Positions 56,733-64,000 of a stretch of DNA of 64,000 nt are shown here, in pieces. Below the pieces are notes generated by a model. The model ran no database searches. It had not been told where the DNA came from and worked only from the letters and a program-made list of their open reading frames with translations. The DNA comes from Paenisporosarcina antarctica (GTDB lineage Bacteria > Bacillota > Bacilli > Bacillales_A > Planococcaceae). The stretch covers positions 2,796,001 through 2,860,000 of the forward strand of contig NZ_CP038015.1 of NCBI RefSeq assembly GCF_004367585.1, read 5' to 3'. Both the position numbers and the translations under genes were made by a program. Numbering within the stretch: position 1 is the stretch's first letter; the number at the start of each line of letters is the position of its first letter.

Positions 56733-57242
56733 TTATTGTGGAATCACTTCATATTTTAGTGCTTCTACATTGATTGTAGCAAAATAAACTTCATCTGGTT
56801 TAGAAAAATCTTTGAATTGAATGATTAACTCTTCACCTTCTAACGAAACCAATTGTACACCAATAAAATCGCTCATATCATAGTCATTCAGAAAATACGC
56901 AATTCCTTTTTCAAGTCTTCTACTGAGTTCATCGTCATACAAAGTTAGTTGTTTAATCGTCCCTTGCATTGGATAAGACTCCATAATTTCCCCAGTATCT
57001 TCATACCAAATTAAACTACCCTTTTTAATATTTGTTGGTTTTATGCGTTCACCTTGATTCGTTCGCAGTTTGACATTTTCTATGTATTTAAAGGAAGTAT
57101 AGTTAACAAAAACACCCTCTTCAGTGGTACTTTCTACAATATAGGCATGATCCTTCAGTTCTTCAAACGTAGGTTCTTTCATCCCACTACCACAAGCACT
57201 TAGCAGCAAGAGTATCCCAATTAATAGACTGATTTTTTTCAC
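56733..57242 (-). CDS. Lipoprotein of unknown function
   Basis: A signal peptide with lipobox LLSAC (Cys17) is followed by about 150 residues predicted to be beta-rich (HAYIVESTTEEGVFVNYTSF, GSLIWYEDTGEIMES, DEVYFATINVEALKYEV). No family recognised; small DUF3221-type lipoproteins look similar. GGGGGAGTTACTG lies before the ATG. It is a single gene. Confidence 0.75.
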   Translation of the reverse strand: MKKISLLIGILLLLSACGSGMKEPTFEELKDHAYIVESTTEEGVFVNYTSFKYIENVKLRTNQGERIKPTNIKKGSLIWYEDTGEIMESYPMQGTIKQLTLYDDELSRRLEKGIAYFLNDYDMSDFIGVQLVSLEGEELIIQFKDFSKPDEVYFATINVEALKYEVIPQ

Positions 57243-57526
57243 AGTAACTCCCCCTATCCTCTAATTATTTAGACGAATTATTAGGTAGATAGTTTCATGT
57301 TTCTGGGTCATTTTCAATAACAGGACTACTGCAGCATAACCTCAAAATGGTTGCCATATGGTATCTGCTTAGTTCGTTATGAACGGCAAACACACTGCTT
57401 CAACTTTAATCAACTCTGTGAGAGTGTCACACCAAACCAATTAATACCTTATTTAATAGAAATTTAGTTCAAAATACCGCTAAGTGTTAACATTATTACC
57501 GGCTAATGATTAACATAAATTCACAA

Positions 57527-57620
57527 TTACAACGTGGATCGCAATTTTTACAACGTGAAGCTTTATTTTTACAACGTCAACTCCAAGAATTACAACGTGA
57601 CAGCCAATAATTACAACTGA
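57527..57620 (-). repeat. 21-bp-period array A4
   Basis: TTACAAC recurs at 57527, 57548, 57569, 57590 and 57611, exactly 21 bases apart. Minus-strand heptads read HVVILGV-DVVKIKL-HVVKIAI-HVVIVNL. It lies in the gene-free stretch 57243-57984. Confidence 0.9.
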
Positions 57621-57715
57621 GAACTATCTCCCGACAAAATTTATCGCTCAAACACGTTTCAAAGCCTAGTTAACTTGATGAAACAACAGCGAAGTTGCTC
57701 CTATTTAGGCATTTC

Positions 57716-57770
57716 CACTCTGTTTTTCAGAAGGAGATTAGATAGTTTTGTTTTCGCTGCGCTCCTGAAA
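57716..57770. repeat. Short dispersed repeat (copy also at 10373-10425)
   Basis: ACTCTGTTTTTCAGAAGGAG leads into TTTTGTTTTCGCTGCGCTCCTG; the other copy reads ACTCTGTTTTAGGGTGG and TTTTGTTTACGCTACGCTCC. Both lie near a 21-bp array. Confidence 0.5.
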
Positions 57771-57822
57771 ACCCTGCTATCCAGTTCTATAATAATGGGA
57801 TTGAAGGTACTTTAAAACGAGC

Positions 57823-57863
57823 AGAAATCGACCGAAATTGTATCTTCGGCCGATTGTTTTTCC
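57823..57863 (+). terminator. Orphan plus-strand terminator-like hairpin
   Basis: AATCGACCGAA pairs with TTCGGCCGATT (one mismatch), followed by GTTTTT. No plus-strand gene lies upstream. Confidence 0.5.
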
Positions 57864-57954
57864 AGGCAGCTAGAGTGCATTCTCCAGTTAACCCAAAATC
57901 AACTTGTAGGAGAGCAACGGACCCACACCTGACGCAGAATTGCTTTGCTTCATA

Positions 57955-57978
57955 AAAAAACGCCCTCATTAAGAGGAC
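57955..57978 (-). terminator. ywdK terminator
   Basis: On the minus strand CGCGTCCTC and GAGGGCG form an imperfect stem followed by TTTTTTATG, just after the ywdK stop. Confidence 0.7.
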
Positions 57979-57984
57979 GCGAAG

Positions 57985-58365
57985 TTAATTCATATGTTTT
58001 ACTGCAGCCACGATAACGAGTAGCCACGCTGTAAGGAAGGCTACTCCTCCGATTGGTGTAATGGCTCCTAATATACCAATTCCACTTAAGCTTAGTACAT
58101 AAAGTGAGCCGGAGAAAATCACGATGCCAGTTAACATTAAGTAACCTGCCCAGCTAAGTTGTGATACATTGCCGATGATGTTTGTGCTCATTAAAATTCC
58201 AATCACAATTAATCCAATTGCATGATACATTTGGTATTGGACTGCAGTTTCCCAAATAGCTAAATATTTTTCCGATAATTTTTCTTTCAGCGCATGTGCA
58301 CCGAATGCTCCAAAAGCAACGGCTATAAATGCGTTAATTGCACCTGCAATTATAAAAAATGGCAT
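57985..58365 (-). CDS. ywdK: DUF423 membrane protein (YwdK)
   Basis: Small integral membrane protein, 126 residues, four hydrophobic helices. The family signature FGAFGAHALKEKLSEKYLAI and the segment WETAVQYQMYHAIGL are visible. Function is unknown. It lies 29 bases after ywdI on the same strand, as in B. subtilis. Confidence 0.88.
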   Translation of the reverse strand: MPFFIIAGAINAFIAVAFGAFGAHALKEKLSEKYLAIWETAVQYQMYHAIGLIVIGILMSTNIIGNVSQLSWAGYLMLTGIVIFSGSLYVLSLSGIGILGAITPIGGVAFLTAWLLVIVAAVKHMN

Positions 58366-58394
58366 CTCTTTATTCCTTCTTTCATTTATAATAG

Positions 58395-58652
58395 TTAAAA
58401 ATCAAACAACGAATCGCCGTTTGCGTCTTCTTCTTTTATACGCTCTCCTACTGTAATAGATTGCGCAGCAGAAGTTGGTTGTGCAATTTGCATAGGTAAG
58501 TGCGGATTTATGTCAGGCTGTTCGCTTAATACCACATCGCATAGTGCTCGAATAGCGAGTAGGGATTCACGAATACTTTGATCGTCGCCTTTTCCCTTTG
58601 CTACAGTTACGTACTTTTCTATTTCGGTGACAACTCGACTTAGTGGTATCAT
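58395..58652 (-). CDS. ywdI: YwdI family protein (DUF5327)
   Basis: This 85-residue soluble protein opens MIPLSRVVTEIEKYVTVAKG and ends in an acidic DANGDSLFDF. The function is unknown. Assigned from its position between ung and ywdK and its N-terminal likeness to B. subtilis YwdI. AAGGAGGGTG precedes the ATG. Confidence 0.75.
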   Translation of the reverse strand: MIPLSRVVTEIEKYVTVAKGKGDDQSIRESLLAIRALCDVVLSEQPDINPHLPMQIAQPTSAAQSITVGERIKEEDANGDSLFDF

Positions 58653-58709
58653 GTTGAGTCACCCTCCTTTTCCAAATTCTCCATGTCAGCCTTCACTTTA
58701 CCATGAAAT

Positions 58710-59393
58710 CTACTTCAAACAAAAGTCTATGGGTTGTATCCCCCATTGTGTCAGTTGCTCATTAATTTTGGAATAGGGTTTACTCCCGAGGAATCCTCGG
58801 TATGCACTGAGTGGACTAGGATGAACAGATTCGACGATGGCATGACGAGAAGTGTCGATCAACCTTCTTTTCAATTGCGCCGGTTTCCCCCACAAAACGA
58901 AGACTACTGGTGTTTGGCGCTGGGAAAGCTTTCGTATCACTTCATCTGTAAATAGTTCCCATCCTTGTCCTTTATGTGAATGTGCAGCACCAGCCCGAAC
59001 GGTAAGAACTGTATTTAATAGGAAGACGCCTTGTTGTGCCCATTTGGTCAACATGCCTTCTTCTGGGAGTTCGCATCCGAGATCATCGTTCAGTTCTTTT
59101 AACATGTTTCGCAAACTCGGTGGATGCTTAATTCCTGCTTTAACCGAAAAACTCATGCCGTGTGCTTGACCTGGACCGTGGTATGGATCTTGTCCCAGGA
59201 TCACTACTTTGACGTTTTTAAATGAGGTTTTCTCAAAAGCGCTCCATAAATCATCCTTAGGAGGATACACGGTTTCGTTTGCGTATTGTTGTTCTAAAAA
59301 TTCATGTAACTGGGTATAATAGGGTTTGTCGAATTCTGTCTTGAGTACTTGTTGCCAATCATGATCAACCATCTTTTTTCCCACAACTTTCAC
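58710..59393 (-). CDS. ung: Uracil-DNA glycosylase
   Basis: Base-excision repair enzyme removing uracil from DNA. The 227 residues contain the catalytic water-activating motif VVILGQDPYHG (Asp69), GVFLLNTVLTVRAG and the second catalytic motif HPSPLSAYRGFLG. Its start overlaps the stop of the DUF4230 gene by four bases. Confidence 0.96.
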   Translation of the reverse strand: MKVVGKKMVDHDWQQVLKTEFDKPYYTQLHEFLEQQYANETVYPPKDDLWSAFEKTSFKNVKVVILGQDPYHGPGQAHGMSFSVKAGIKHPPSLRNMLKELNDDLGCELPEEGMLTKWAQQGVFLLNTVLTVRAGAAHSHKGQGWELFTDEVIRKLSQRQTPVVFVLWGKPAQLKRRLIDTSRHAIVESVHPSPLSAYRGFLGSKPYSKINEQLTQWGIQPIDFCLK

Positions 59394-60124
59394 TCCTTAA
59401 ATTCAACGGTTACATCATATTCTACTAATGCAAACATATCAGAAACGGAGCGCGCCGCATTTTCTTCAGCTAGTTCTAGTACCCCTTGCCCCGTAGTTTC
59501 TTCCATCATCAGTATTTTCGCTTCTTCAGCTAATTCATAAGCTTCTGACAAGTTAGCTTCACCTCGGAACAACCCTTCATATGAATACACTTTGACTTGT
59601 TCAAAGAAAATTTCTGGTCCCCCTAAAAATTGTGCTTTGGGCAATGTAAGCTTAGCTGTTTTCGCTTCTTCATCGAGCACAATATCATTCTCAGTTAGCG
59701 TTGAAAAATCAATTCCCGCTTTTACGGACCCAGGAATGACTACCAATAAATTACGCTTTGTTCCAGGTAAATTCAGACCAATTTCTTTTCCTAAAATCGC
59801 ATTATCTTGACGTTCAATCATGACTTTTGTGTAAGCTTGCGCAGTTGCCAATTCATTTAATGATTGAATTTGTTCTAAGAAAGCCCCTTTATTCTCTGTA
59901 AAGGTGCTGCCATTAATTATCCAAAAAGCTGAAAGAGGAACGATTAATAGGAGTGCTATAACTGCGGTGAGGAACCATAAGAATTTGCTACGCATAAAAG
60001 AGACAACTTGGCTAAATCCAGATGAACGTGGTTGAACACTTTCTACAGTTACAGCTACTTCTTCTTGTGCTTTTAATTCTTCAAGTAATTTTTCAATTTC
60101 TCTTATTCTCTGATCTTTTAACAT
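59390..60124 (-). CDS. DUF4230 membrane-anchored protein
   Basis: The 244 residues start with a helical, probably coiled-coil region (QRIREIEKLLEELKAQEEVA), one membrane segment (FLWFLTAVIALLLIVPLSAFW) and an extracytoplasmic DUF4230 domain (ELATAQAYTKVMIERQDN, VVIPGSVKAGIDFSTLTEND). Function is unknown. The ATG at 60124 follows GGGGAGAACG; an upstream ATG in frame is not used. It is coupled to ung. Confidence 0.82.
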   Translation of the reverse strand: MLKDQRIREIEKLLEELKAQEEVAVTVESVQPRSSGFSQVVSFMRSKFLWFLTAVIALLLIVPLSAFWIINGSTFTENKGAFLEQIQSLNELATAQAYTKVMIERQDNAILGKEIGLNLPGTKRNLLVVIPGSVKAGIDFSTLTENDIVLDEEAKTAKLTLPKAQFLGGPEIFFEQVKVYSYEGLFRGEANLSEAYELAEEAKILMMEETTGQGVLELAEENAARSVSDMFALVEYDVTVEFKE

Positions 60125-60239
60125 CGTTCTCCCCTTCTCTATCAATTGTTCAATGATTCTATTAAGTTTACGATAAGGGAAATATGCAAATTGTACAACC
60201 TTCAGTCGAATGATAGGATATTTACAGAGGTGATGACAA

Positions 60240-60503
60240 ATGTCAGATTTTCAATGGAGAGAAAAAATGCGTAAAGTAGAGCTTTCAACAAAGGAAGAAA
60301 GTAAAGTGCCTGAACGTGCGAAGGTACTCGGGTTTGGTTGCTTTTCGATGGGAATGTTGGTTGTTATTTTGTTATTCGCTTTTATTAGTTTCGGGCTCAT
60401 CTCTCAAAGTTACTGGATTGCAGGTGGAATTTCTTCGATTTTCACACTCGGTTTAGTATTTATTTCTATTCAACTGTTACGTGCGGATAAGCTTCCTAAT
60501 TGA
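60240..60503 (+). CDS. Small two-helix membrane protein (possibly DUF5325 group)
   Basis: An 87-residue protein with a charged N-terminal 25 residues and two membrane segments (FSMGMLVVILLFAFISFGLI, IAGGISSIFTLGLVFISIQL). No function can be given. AGAGGTGATGACAA precedes the ATG. It lies 60 bases before pdxK on the same strand and may be co-transcribed. Confidence 0.7.
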   Translation: MSDFQWREKMRKVELSTKEESKVPERAKVLGFGCFSMGMLVVILLFAFISFGLISQSYWIAGGISSIFTLGLVFISIQLLRADKLPN

Positions 60504-60563
60504 ACTTTCATCAATTTTTGGTAATATGGAATTCAGATACTTATTGAAATGAGGAATTCGAAT

Positions 60564-61391
60564 ATGAAAAAAACGTTAACTATCGCAGGTTCTGATACTT
60601 CAGGTGGAGCAGGAATACAAGCAGATTTAAAAACGTTCCAAGAGCACGGCACATATGGAATGAATGCCTTAACAGTCATCGTAACAATGGATCCAGAAAA
60701 TGGTTGGAGCCACGGAATCTATCCGATTTCAGTTGAAACGTTGCAGGCTCAATTGAAGACCGCCCTTTCAACTAATGTGGATGCTATCAAAACAGGCATG
60801 TTACCGACCGTTGAGATCATTCAAACAGCTGCCGAAGCAATTGATCAATCAGCCGTTAAGAATGTTGTCATTGATCCTGTACTCGTTTGTAAAGGTGAAG
60901 ATGAGGCCTTATTTCCTGAAAATGTAGATGCTATGGTGAAATTATTGCTACCTCGCGCTTTGGTTGTAACGCCAAACTTATTCGAAGCGGGTCAACTTTC
61001 TGGACTTGAGACATTACACACTATTGACGATATGAAACGTGCTGCAGCAAAAATTCATGAAGCTGGCGCAAAAAATGTCGTTATTAAAGGCGGCAAACAA
61101 TTGCAACATGACAAAGCAGTCGACTTATTCTTCGATGGGTCTACTTACACCCTACTTGAATCACAAAAAACAGATACTACTTACAATCACGGTGCTGGTT
61201 GCACATTTGCAGCTGCTATCACAGCTAACTTAGCGAACGGTCTAGCTGTAAAAGAATCAGTTATTGAAGCAAAGAAATTTGTCTCAGCTGCTATTGCGAA
61301 TGGCTGGAAGTTAAATCAATATGTTGGACCCGTGATGCACGGAGCGAAAAATCGCTTTGGCGCACCAGAAGTCACAACATCTGAAATATAA
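60564..61391 (+). CDS. pdxK: Pyridoxine/pyridoxal kinase PdxK (ThiD-like)
   Basis: Ribokinase-fold enzyme of 275 residues that phosphorylates B6 vitamers and possibly hydroxymethylpyrimidine. TIAGSDTSGGAGIQADLKTF, KTGMLPTVEII, VVIDPVLVCKG, VVTPNLFEAGQLSG and the catalytic NHGAGCTFAAA with the Cys found in B. subtilis PdxK (YwdB) are visible. The ATG at 60564 (GAGGA eight bases before) is used; an upstream ATG adds five residues. A strong terminator follows. Confidence 0.9.
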   Translation: MKKTLTIAGSDTSGGAGIQADLKTFQEHGTYGMNALTVIVTMDPENGWSHGIYPISVETLQAQLKTALSTNVDAIKTGMLPTVEIIQTAAEAIDQSAVKNVVIDPVLVCKGEDEALFPENVDAMVKLLLPRALVVTPNLFEAGQLSGLETLHTIDDMKRAAAKIHEAGAKNVVIKGGKQLQHDKAVDLFFDGSTYTLLESQKTDTTYNHGAGCTFAAAITANLANGLAVKESVIEAKKFVSAAIANGWKLNQYVGPVMHGAKNRFGAPEVTTSEI

Positions 61392-61399
61392 TCTTACGA

Positions 61400-61434
61400 A
61401 AAGTCATCCGAAATCACTTCGGATGACTTTTTTT
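61400..61434 (+). terminator. pdxK terminator
   Basis: Perfect 13-bp stem AAAGTCATCCGAA / TTCGGATGACTTT with loop ATCAC and a run of seven T. Confidence 0.92.
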
Positions 61435-61471
61435 GTTCGATTTAAGGGTTTTTATAGGGTGAGAAGTCGCT

Positions 61472-61580
61472 TAGTTGTAATTTTCGCGGGTTTAGTTGTA
61501 AAAATTGAGCATTTAGTTGTAATTTTGAGCACTTTAGTTGTAAAAATAGCCACTTTAGTTGTAATAGTAAAATTATGGAA
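61472..61580 (+). repeat. 21-bp-period array A5
   Basis: TAGTTGTAA (or TAGTTGTAAAAAT) recurs at 61472, 61493, 61514, 61535 and 61556, exactly 21 bases apart, with TAATTTT and TAAAAAT alternating in the first four. The array ends GTAATAGTAAAATTATGG, as array A1 does. Plus-strand heptads read LVVIFAG-LVVKIEH-LVVILST-LVVKIAT. Confidence 0.92.
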
Positions 61581-61620
61581 CAATATAATAGGCTACCGAT
61601 TTCATCCGGAAGCATTTATG

Positions 61621-61957
61621 GGTTGTACAATATATGACGTTGGTGAATTAAAATCCCACAGGAGCGTGTTTTTCGCGACGAGGAGGCTGAAGCCGAGCCC
61701 GCGGAAAGCGTCCATCTGTTTTTGTTTCTGTTTCTGCATCGCTACGCTAGCTTCGAAACATGAAGGTGCTGCATCGCTTTGCTAGCTTCGAAACATGAAA
61801 GTGCGCTGGAACGGAAAGCAACTGGATACTTGACTAATCGTAAGAAAAGACTGCCGTAAAAAGTCAGTTTTACTGACTTTCTGGACAGTCCGCGATAAAT
61901 AAATCAATCAATTATAGCCAACTAAAATTCTGTACCAACGTCATTTGACAAATAACC
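61621..61957. mobile_element. MITE-like element, copy 4 (337 bp)
   Basis: The left end GGTTGTACAATATATGACG and the right end, inverted, GGTTATTTGTCAAATGACG both continue into TTGGTA. A possible target duplication is CATTTATG / CCTTTATA (6 of 8). The interior has the GC-rich core, a short TCTGTT run and two copies of the module CTAGCTTCGAAACATGAA. No gene is present in 61392-61970. Confidence 0.72.
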
Positions 61958-61970
61958 CTTTATAAACGAA

Positions 61971-63001
61971 TTATTTAGACGATGTCGAATCCTTTTTTAA
62001 CAAAATCATCTTGGTCTTAAGTTGTTGTTGGTTCCATTCAATCGTTTCTTCAGAGACGAAGGCCATTCTTTTGCGTTTTGGTATTTTGGCTTGGCTATTT
62101 TTCGCTCTTGTGTAACCTTCAATCATAGCGGCAATGGCTAGAATGACGAGCGCAAAGCTTATGGCTGGACCTAATGGAAGCCACGGTGCTCCTTGTAGAT
62201 AGCGGAAGGTGTTGCCAAAAATCCCTGCCCATTCATAAGAAATCGATTTAGGTGGATCTCCAAACATGGGGTCATAGTCTACATCTGTTCCCCCTATGAA
62301 TAATTGCAGCAATCCTAAATGGGCAAATACAATGAGAGATTCAACGACTTGTTGACCGTATAGCACCAACATTTTCTCGCGTAGTTGAGGAAATAAATGT
62401 CGAATTATAATGCGTCTGCGACTAGCACCGAGTGTCCGTGAAGCTAATATATATTCTTGATGGTACAAAAGATTGGCTTCGTTTCCAATTAATGTTACTA
62501 CGATTGGTACCGTTATCAGTGCCATAATGACAACTTGGATGACGATTCTTTCGTTAATCGTCGTAGAAAATCCTTCCTCAGGCATCCACAACACAGGAGT
62601 TAGTAAGATGACAGCAAAAATCGTCATAGGTACGTAATGCATGGGATCAATCAATGCATTAATCCAAGAGCGTTGACGTTGTAAATACGTACCATCACAA
62701 AGCCTAAAGGAATGGCAATCAGCATACGTAAAGCAGCAACGGCCATGGCGGCGAAGATGGTGTACTTTGCTCCTAGCATGATTTTCGCTAACATATCATA
62801 ACCGAATTGATCTGTTCCAAGTGGATGCATCAAGCTTGGAGAAATCGGTGGACCTTCAACGGCACGACCGTTTTCTTCAATGAAAAATGTTTGCTTTGGC
62901 ACGTTGCCAAAGATCCATTCAAATACAAAGCTCCCACCTAAAAAGAATGCGATGATGCTAAATCCAATGAGAAATAATGGTTGTCTCCATACTGATTTCA
63001 A
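61971..63001 (-). pseudogene. ABC permease (OppC/DppC type) split by a frameshift
   Basis: Two overlapping frames make one permease. The upstream part (62651-63001) has a membrane anchor and MHPLGTDQFGYDMLAKIMLG, typical of OppC N-termini, and ends in YNVNALGLMH. The downstream part (61971-62654) continues with ALIDPMHYVPMTIFAVILL, the EAA loop ASRTLGASRRRIIIRHLFPQ and more helices. In the second frame YLQRQRSWINALIDPMH joins directly after GFVMV, so a single-base loss near 62688-62693 explains the break. Function would be peptide or related solute uptake. Sequencing error is an alternative. Confidence 0.82.
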
Positions 63002-63885
63002 AGTGTGGCACCTCCCCTATTCATTCGGCGCAAGAAGTACCATTCTCCTAAACTATATAATAAGAAAACGGGTAAGAAGAAGCTCAAGACAGTGACTAAA
63101 AACAAAATTCCGCTCAAGTTTTCGAACATGTAATACATAATGCCAGGAATGTTAAACATTAATTCGAGAATGAAGAGATTTGATAACATGAACCACATTG
63201 TTTTTTTAGATTGGAAAAACACACTGATAATGGCGTTACGCAAGATATGTAGGAATAAGATAAATGCTTTGCTAAATCCTAATGATTTTGCAAGCTCCAC
63301 ATACATTTGACGTTCTTCTGCTTCAAACGTCAGCATGCTTAAACGATACAGTTGAATCATTGGTAGAATCATTAAACACAATACTGGAAGCCAGTAGATC
63401 CTGTCGTCACCGATTGCCGCAATTTTAGATACCAAGACGCCGGTTTGTTGAAAAATGATGACGATGGACAATTGGGCTAATAAAATAATTAAGATATCCG
63501 GAAATGACTCCAAAAAATATAAAAATAGTTTCACGCGTGACCGGGATTTTTCACTCAATAACATCGTAATAAAAGTGCCAATTAACATGAAAATAATCGC
63601 AGCTGCTAGTGCTAAAAATAAAAGTTGCAAAGAGTAGCTAATATTTTCAAAGAGTTGCGGAAATACAGATACTTGGCGTACTTCCCCTCGTCCAATGTAA
63701 TAGTCGACACTTAGCTCTCGAAAATTCCAAAGAGACTTCACATGAAATTGGAGCGTTTCTATGTATTCTTTCCATAACAATTCACCTTGTTGGAAACCTG
63801 TAATTAAAAGTGGAGCACCACTTATAAGGAGAATGCTAAACAGCGCAACAACAAATTGAATCACCCATTTAAAAATGCCTTTCAT
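62998..63885 (-). CDS. ABC transporter permease (OppB/DppB-like)
   Basis: Integral membrane protein of 295 residues. An N-terminal membrane segment and a long extracytoplasmic loop are followed by five helices and the EAA-like cytoplasmic loop YVELAKSLGFSKAFILFLHI, which contacts the ATPase. It overlaps the OppC-like gene by four bases. The ATPase and binding-protein genes are not in the window. AGGAGGTTTG precedes the ATG. The stretch 63886-64000 contains no gene. Confidence 0.82.
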   Translation of the reverse strand: MKGIFKWVIQFVVALFSILLISGAPLLITGFQQGELLWKEYIETLQFHVKSLWNFRELSVDYYIGRGEVRQVSVFPQLFENISYSLQLLFLALAAAIIFMLIGTFITMLLSEKSRSRVKLFLYFLESFPDILIILLAQLSIVIIFQQTGVLVSKIAAIGDDRIYWLPVLCLMILPMIQLYRLSMLTFEAEERQMYVELAKSLGFSKAFILFLHILRNAIISVFFQSKKTMWFMLSNLFILELMFNIPGIMYYMFENLSGILFLVTVLSFFLPVFLLYSLGEWYFLRRMNRGGATL

Positions 63886-64000
63886 AGAACAAACCTCCTA
63901 CTGTGCTAAAATTCAGATATTTCGATAATACCATATTTCATTTCGAGTGACGAAAAAAAAATGATCTACTTATGATTGCACTATAACAAAGTCCCCGTAT

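Noticed and set aside
61472-61580. CRISPR array
   Set aside because: Repeats are about 10 bp and degenerate, spacing is 21 bp, and no cas genes are present.

Overview
The window looks like chromosome from a low-GC, endospore-forming Bacillales bacterium, most likely Planococcaceae/Caryophanaceae (Sporosarcina, Paenisporosarcina or Psychrobacillus type). Gene order follows the Bacillus subtilis rho-glpX-murAB-tal-fbaA-spo0F-pyrG-rpoE block and then the argS-ywiB / speB-speE-pbpG-ywhD-ywhB-ywgA-ywfO-rsfA-lipL-pta-hemQ-gerQ / ywdK-ywdI-ung-pdxK blocks. Sporulation markers (spo0F with a sigma-H promoter, rsfA, a pbpG-type PBP, cwlJ, gerQ) indicate a spore former. The exact genus is inference.

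Layout. 1-8 kb: housekeeping genes on the minus strand (rho 3' truncated by the window edge, gluconeogenesis/glycolysis, cell wall, Spo0F, CTP synthase with a CTP-sensing leader, RNA polymerase delta). 8-10 kb: two membrane proteins of unknown function. 10.7-23 kb: a minus-strand acyl-CoA unit: FadF-like Fe-S oxidoreductase with a FadR box in its promoter, thiolase with a cre-overlapped promoter, hydroxyacyl-CoA dehydrogenase, two acyl-CoA dehydrogenases, a TetR regulator and the adenosylcobalamin-dependent mutase IcmF. 23.8-25 kb: an isolated secreted SGNH hydrolase. 25.5-36.2 kb: a 13-gene cobalamin salvage operon behind a cobalamin riboswitch (BtuF, BtuC, fused BtuD-CbiZ, CbiB, CobD, CobU, shortened CobQ, CobS, CobC, mini-CobU, PduO-type adenosyltransferase, CblT, CblS). 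This operon can make the cofactor that IcmF needs. 36.5-46.6 kb: alpha/beta hydrolase, argS-ywiB, a diguanylate-cyclase-like protein, speE-speB and a class A PBP. 47-61.4 kb: ywhD to pdxK. 62-64 kb: two oligopeptide-type ABC permeases, one frameshifted.

Intergenic DNA is unusually rich in repeats. The most striking are seven arrays with an almost exact 21-bp period (two helical turns, seven codons). They have at least three unrelated core motifs and stay open in one reading frame. There is also a MITE-like family with about 24-bp terminal inverted repeats and target duplications, GC-rich imperfect inverted-repeat elements, a 120-bp tandem array that supplies the fadF stop codon, a triple ~210-bp repeat, and a two-hairpin module whose two copies differ by compensatory changes. 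No tRNA, rRNA, CRISPR array or complete transposase gene was seen.
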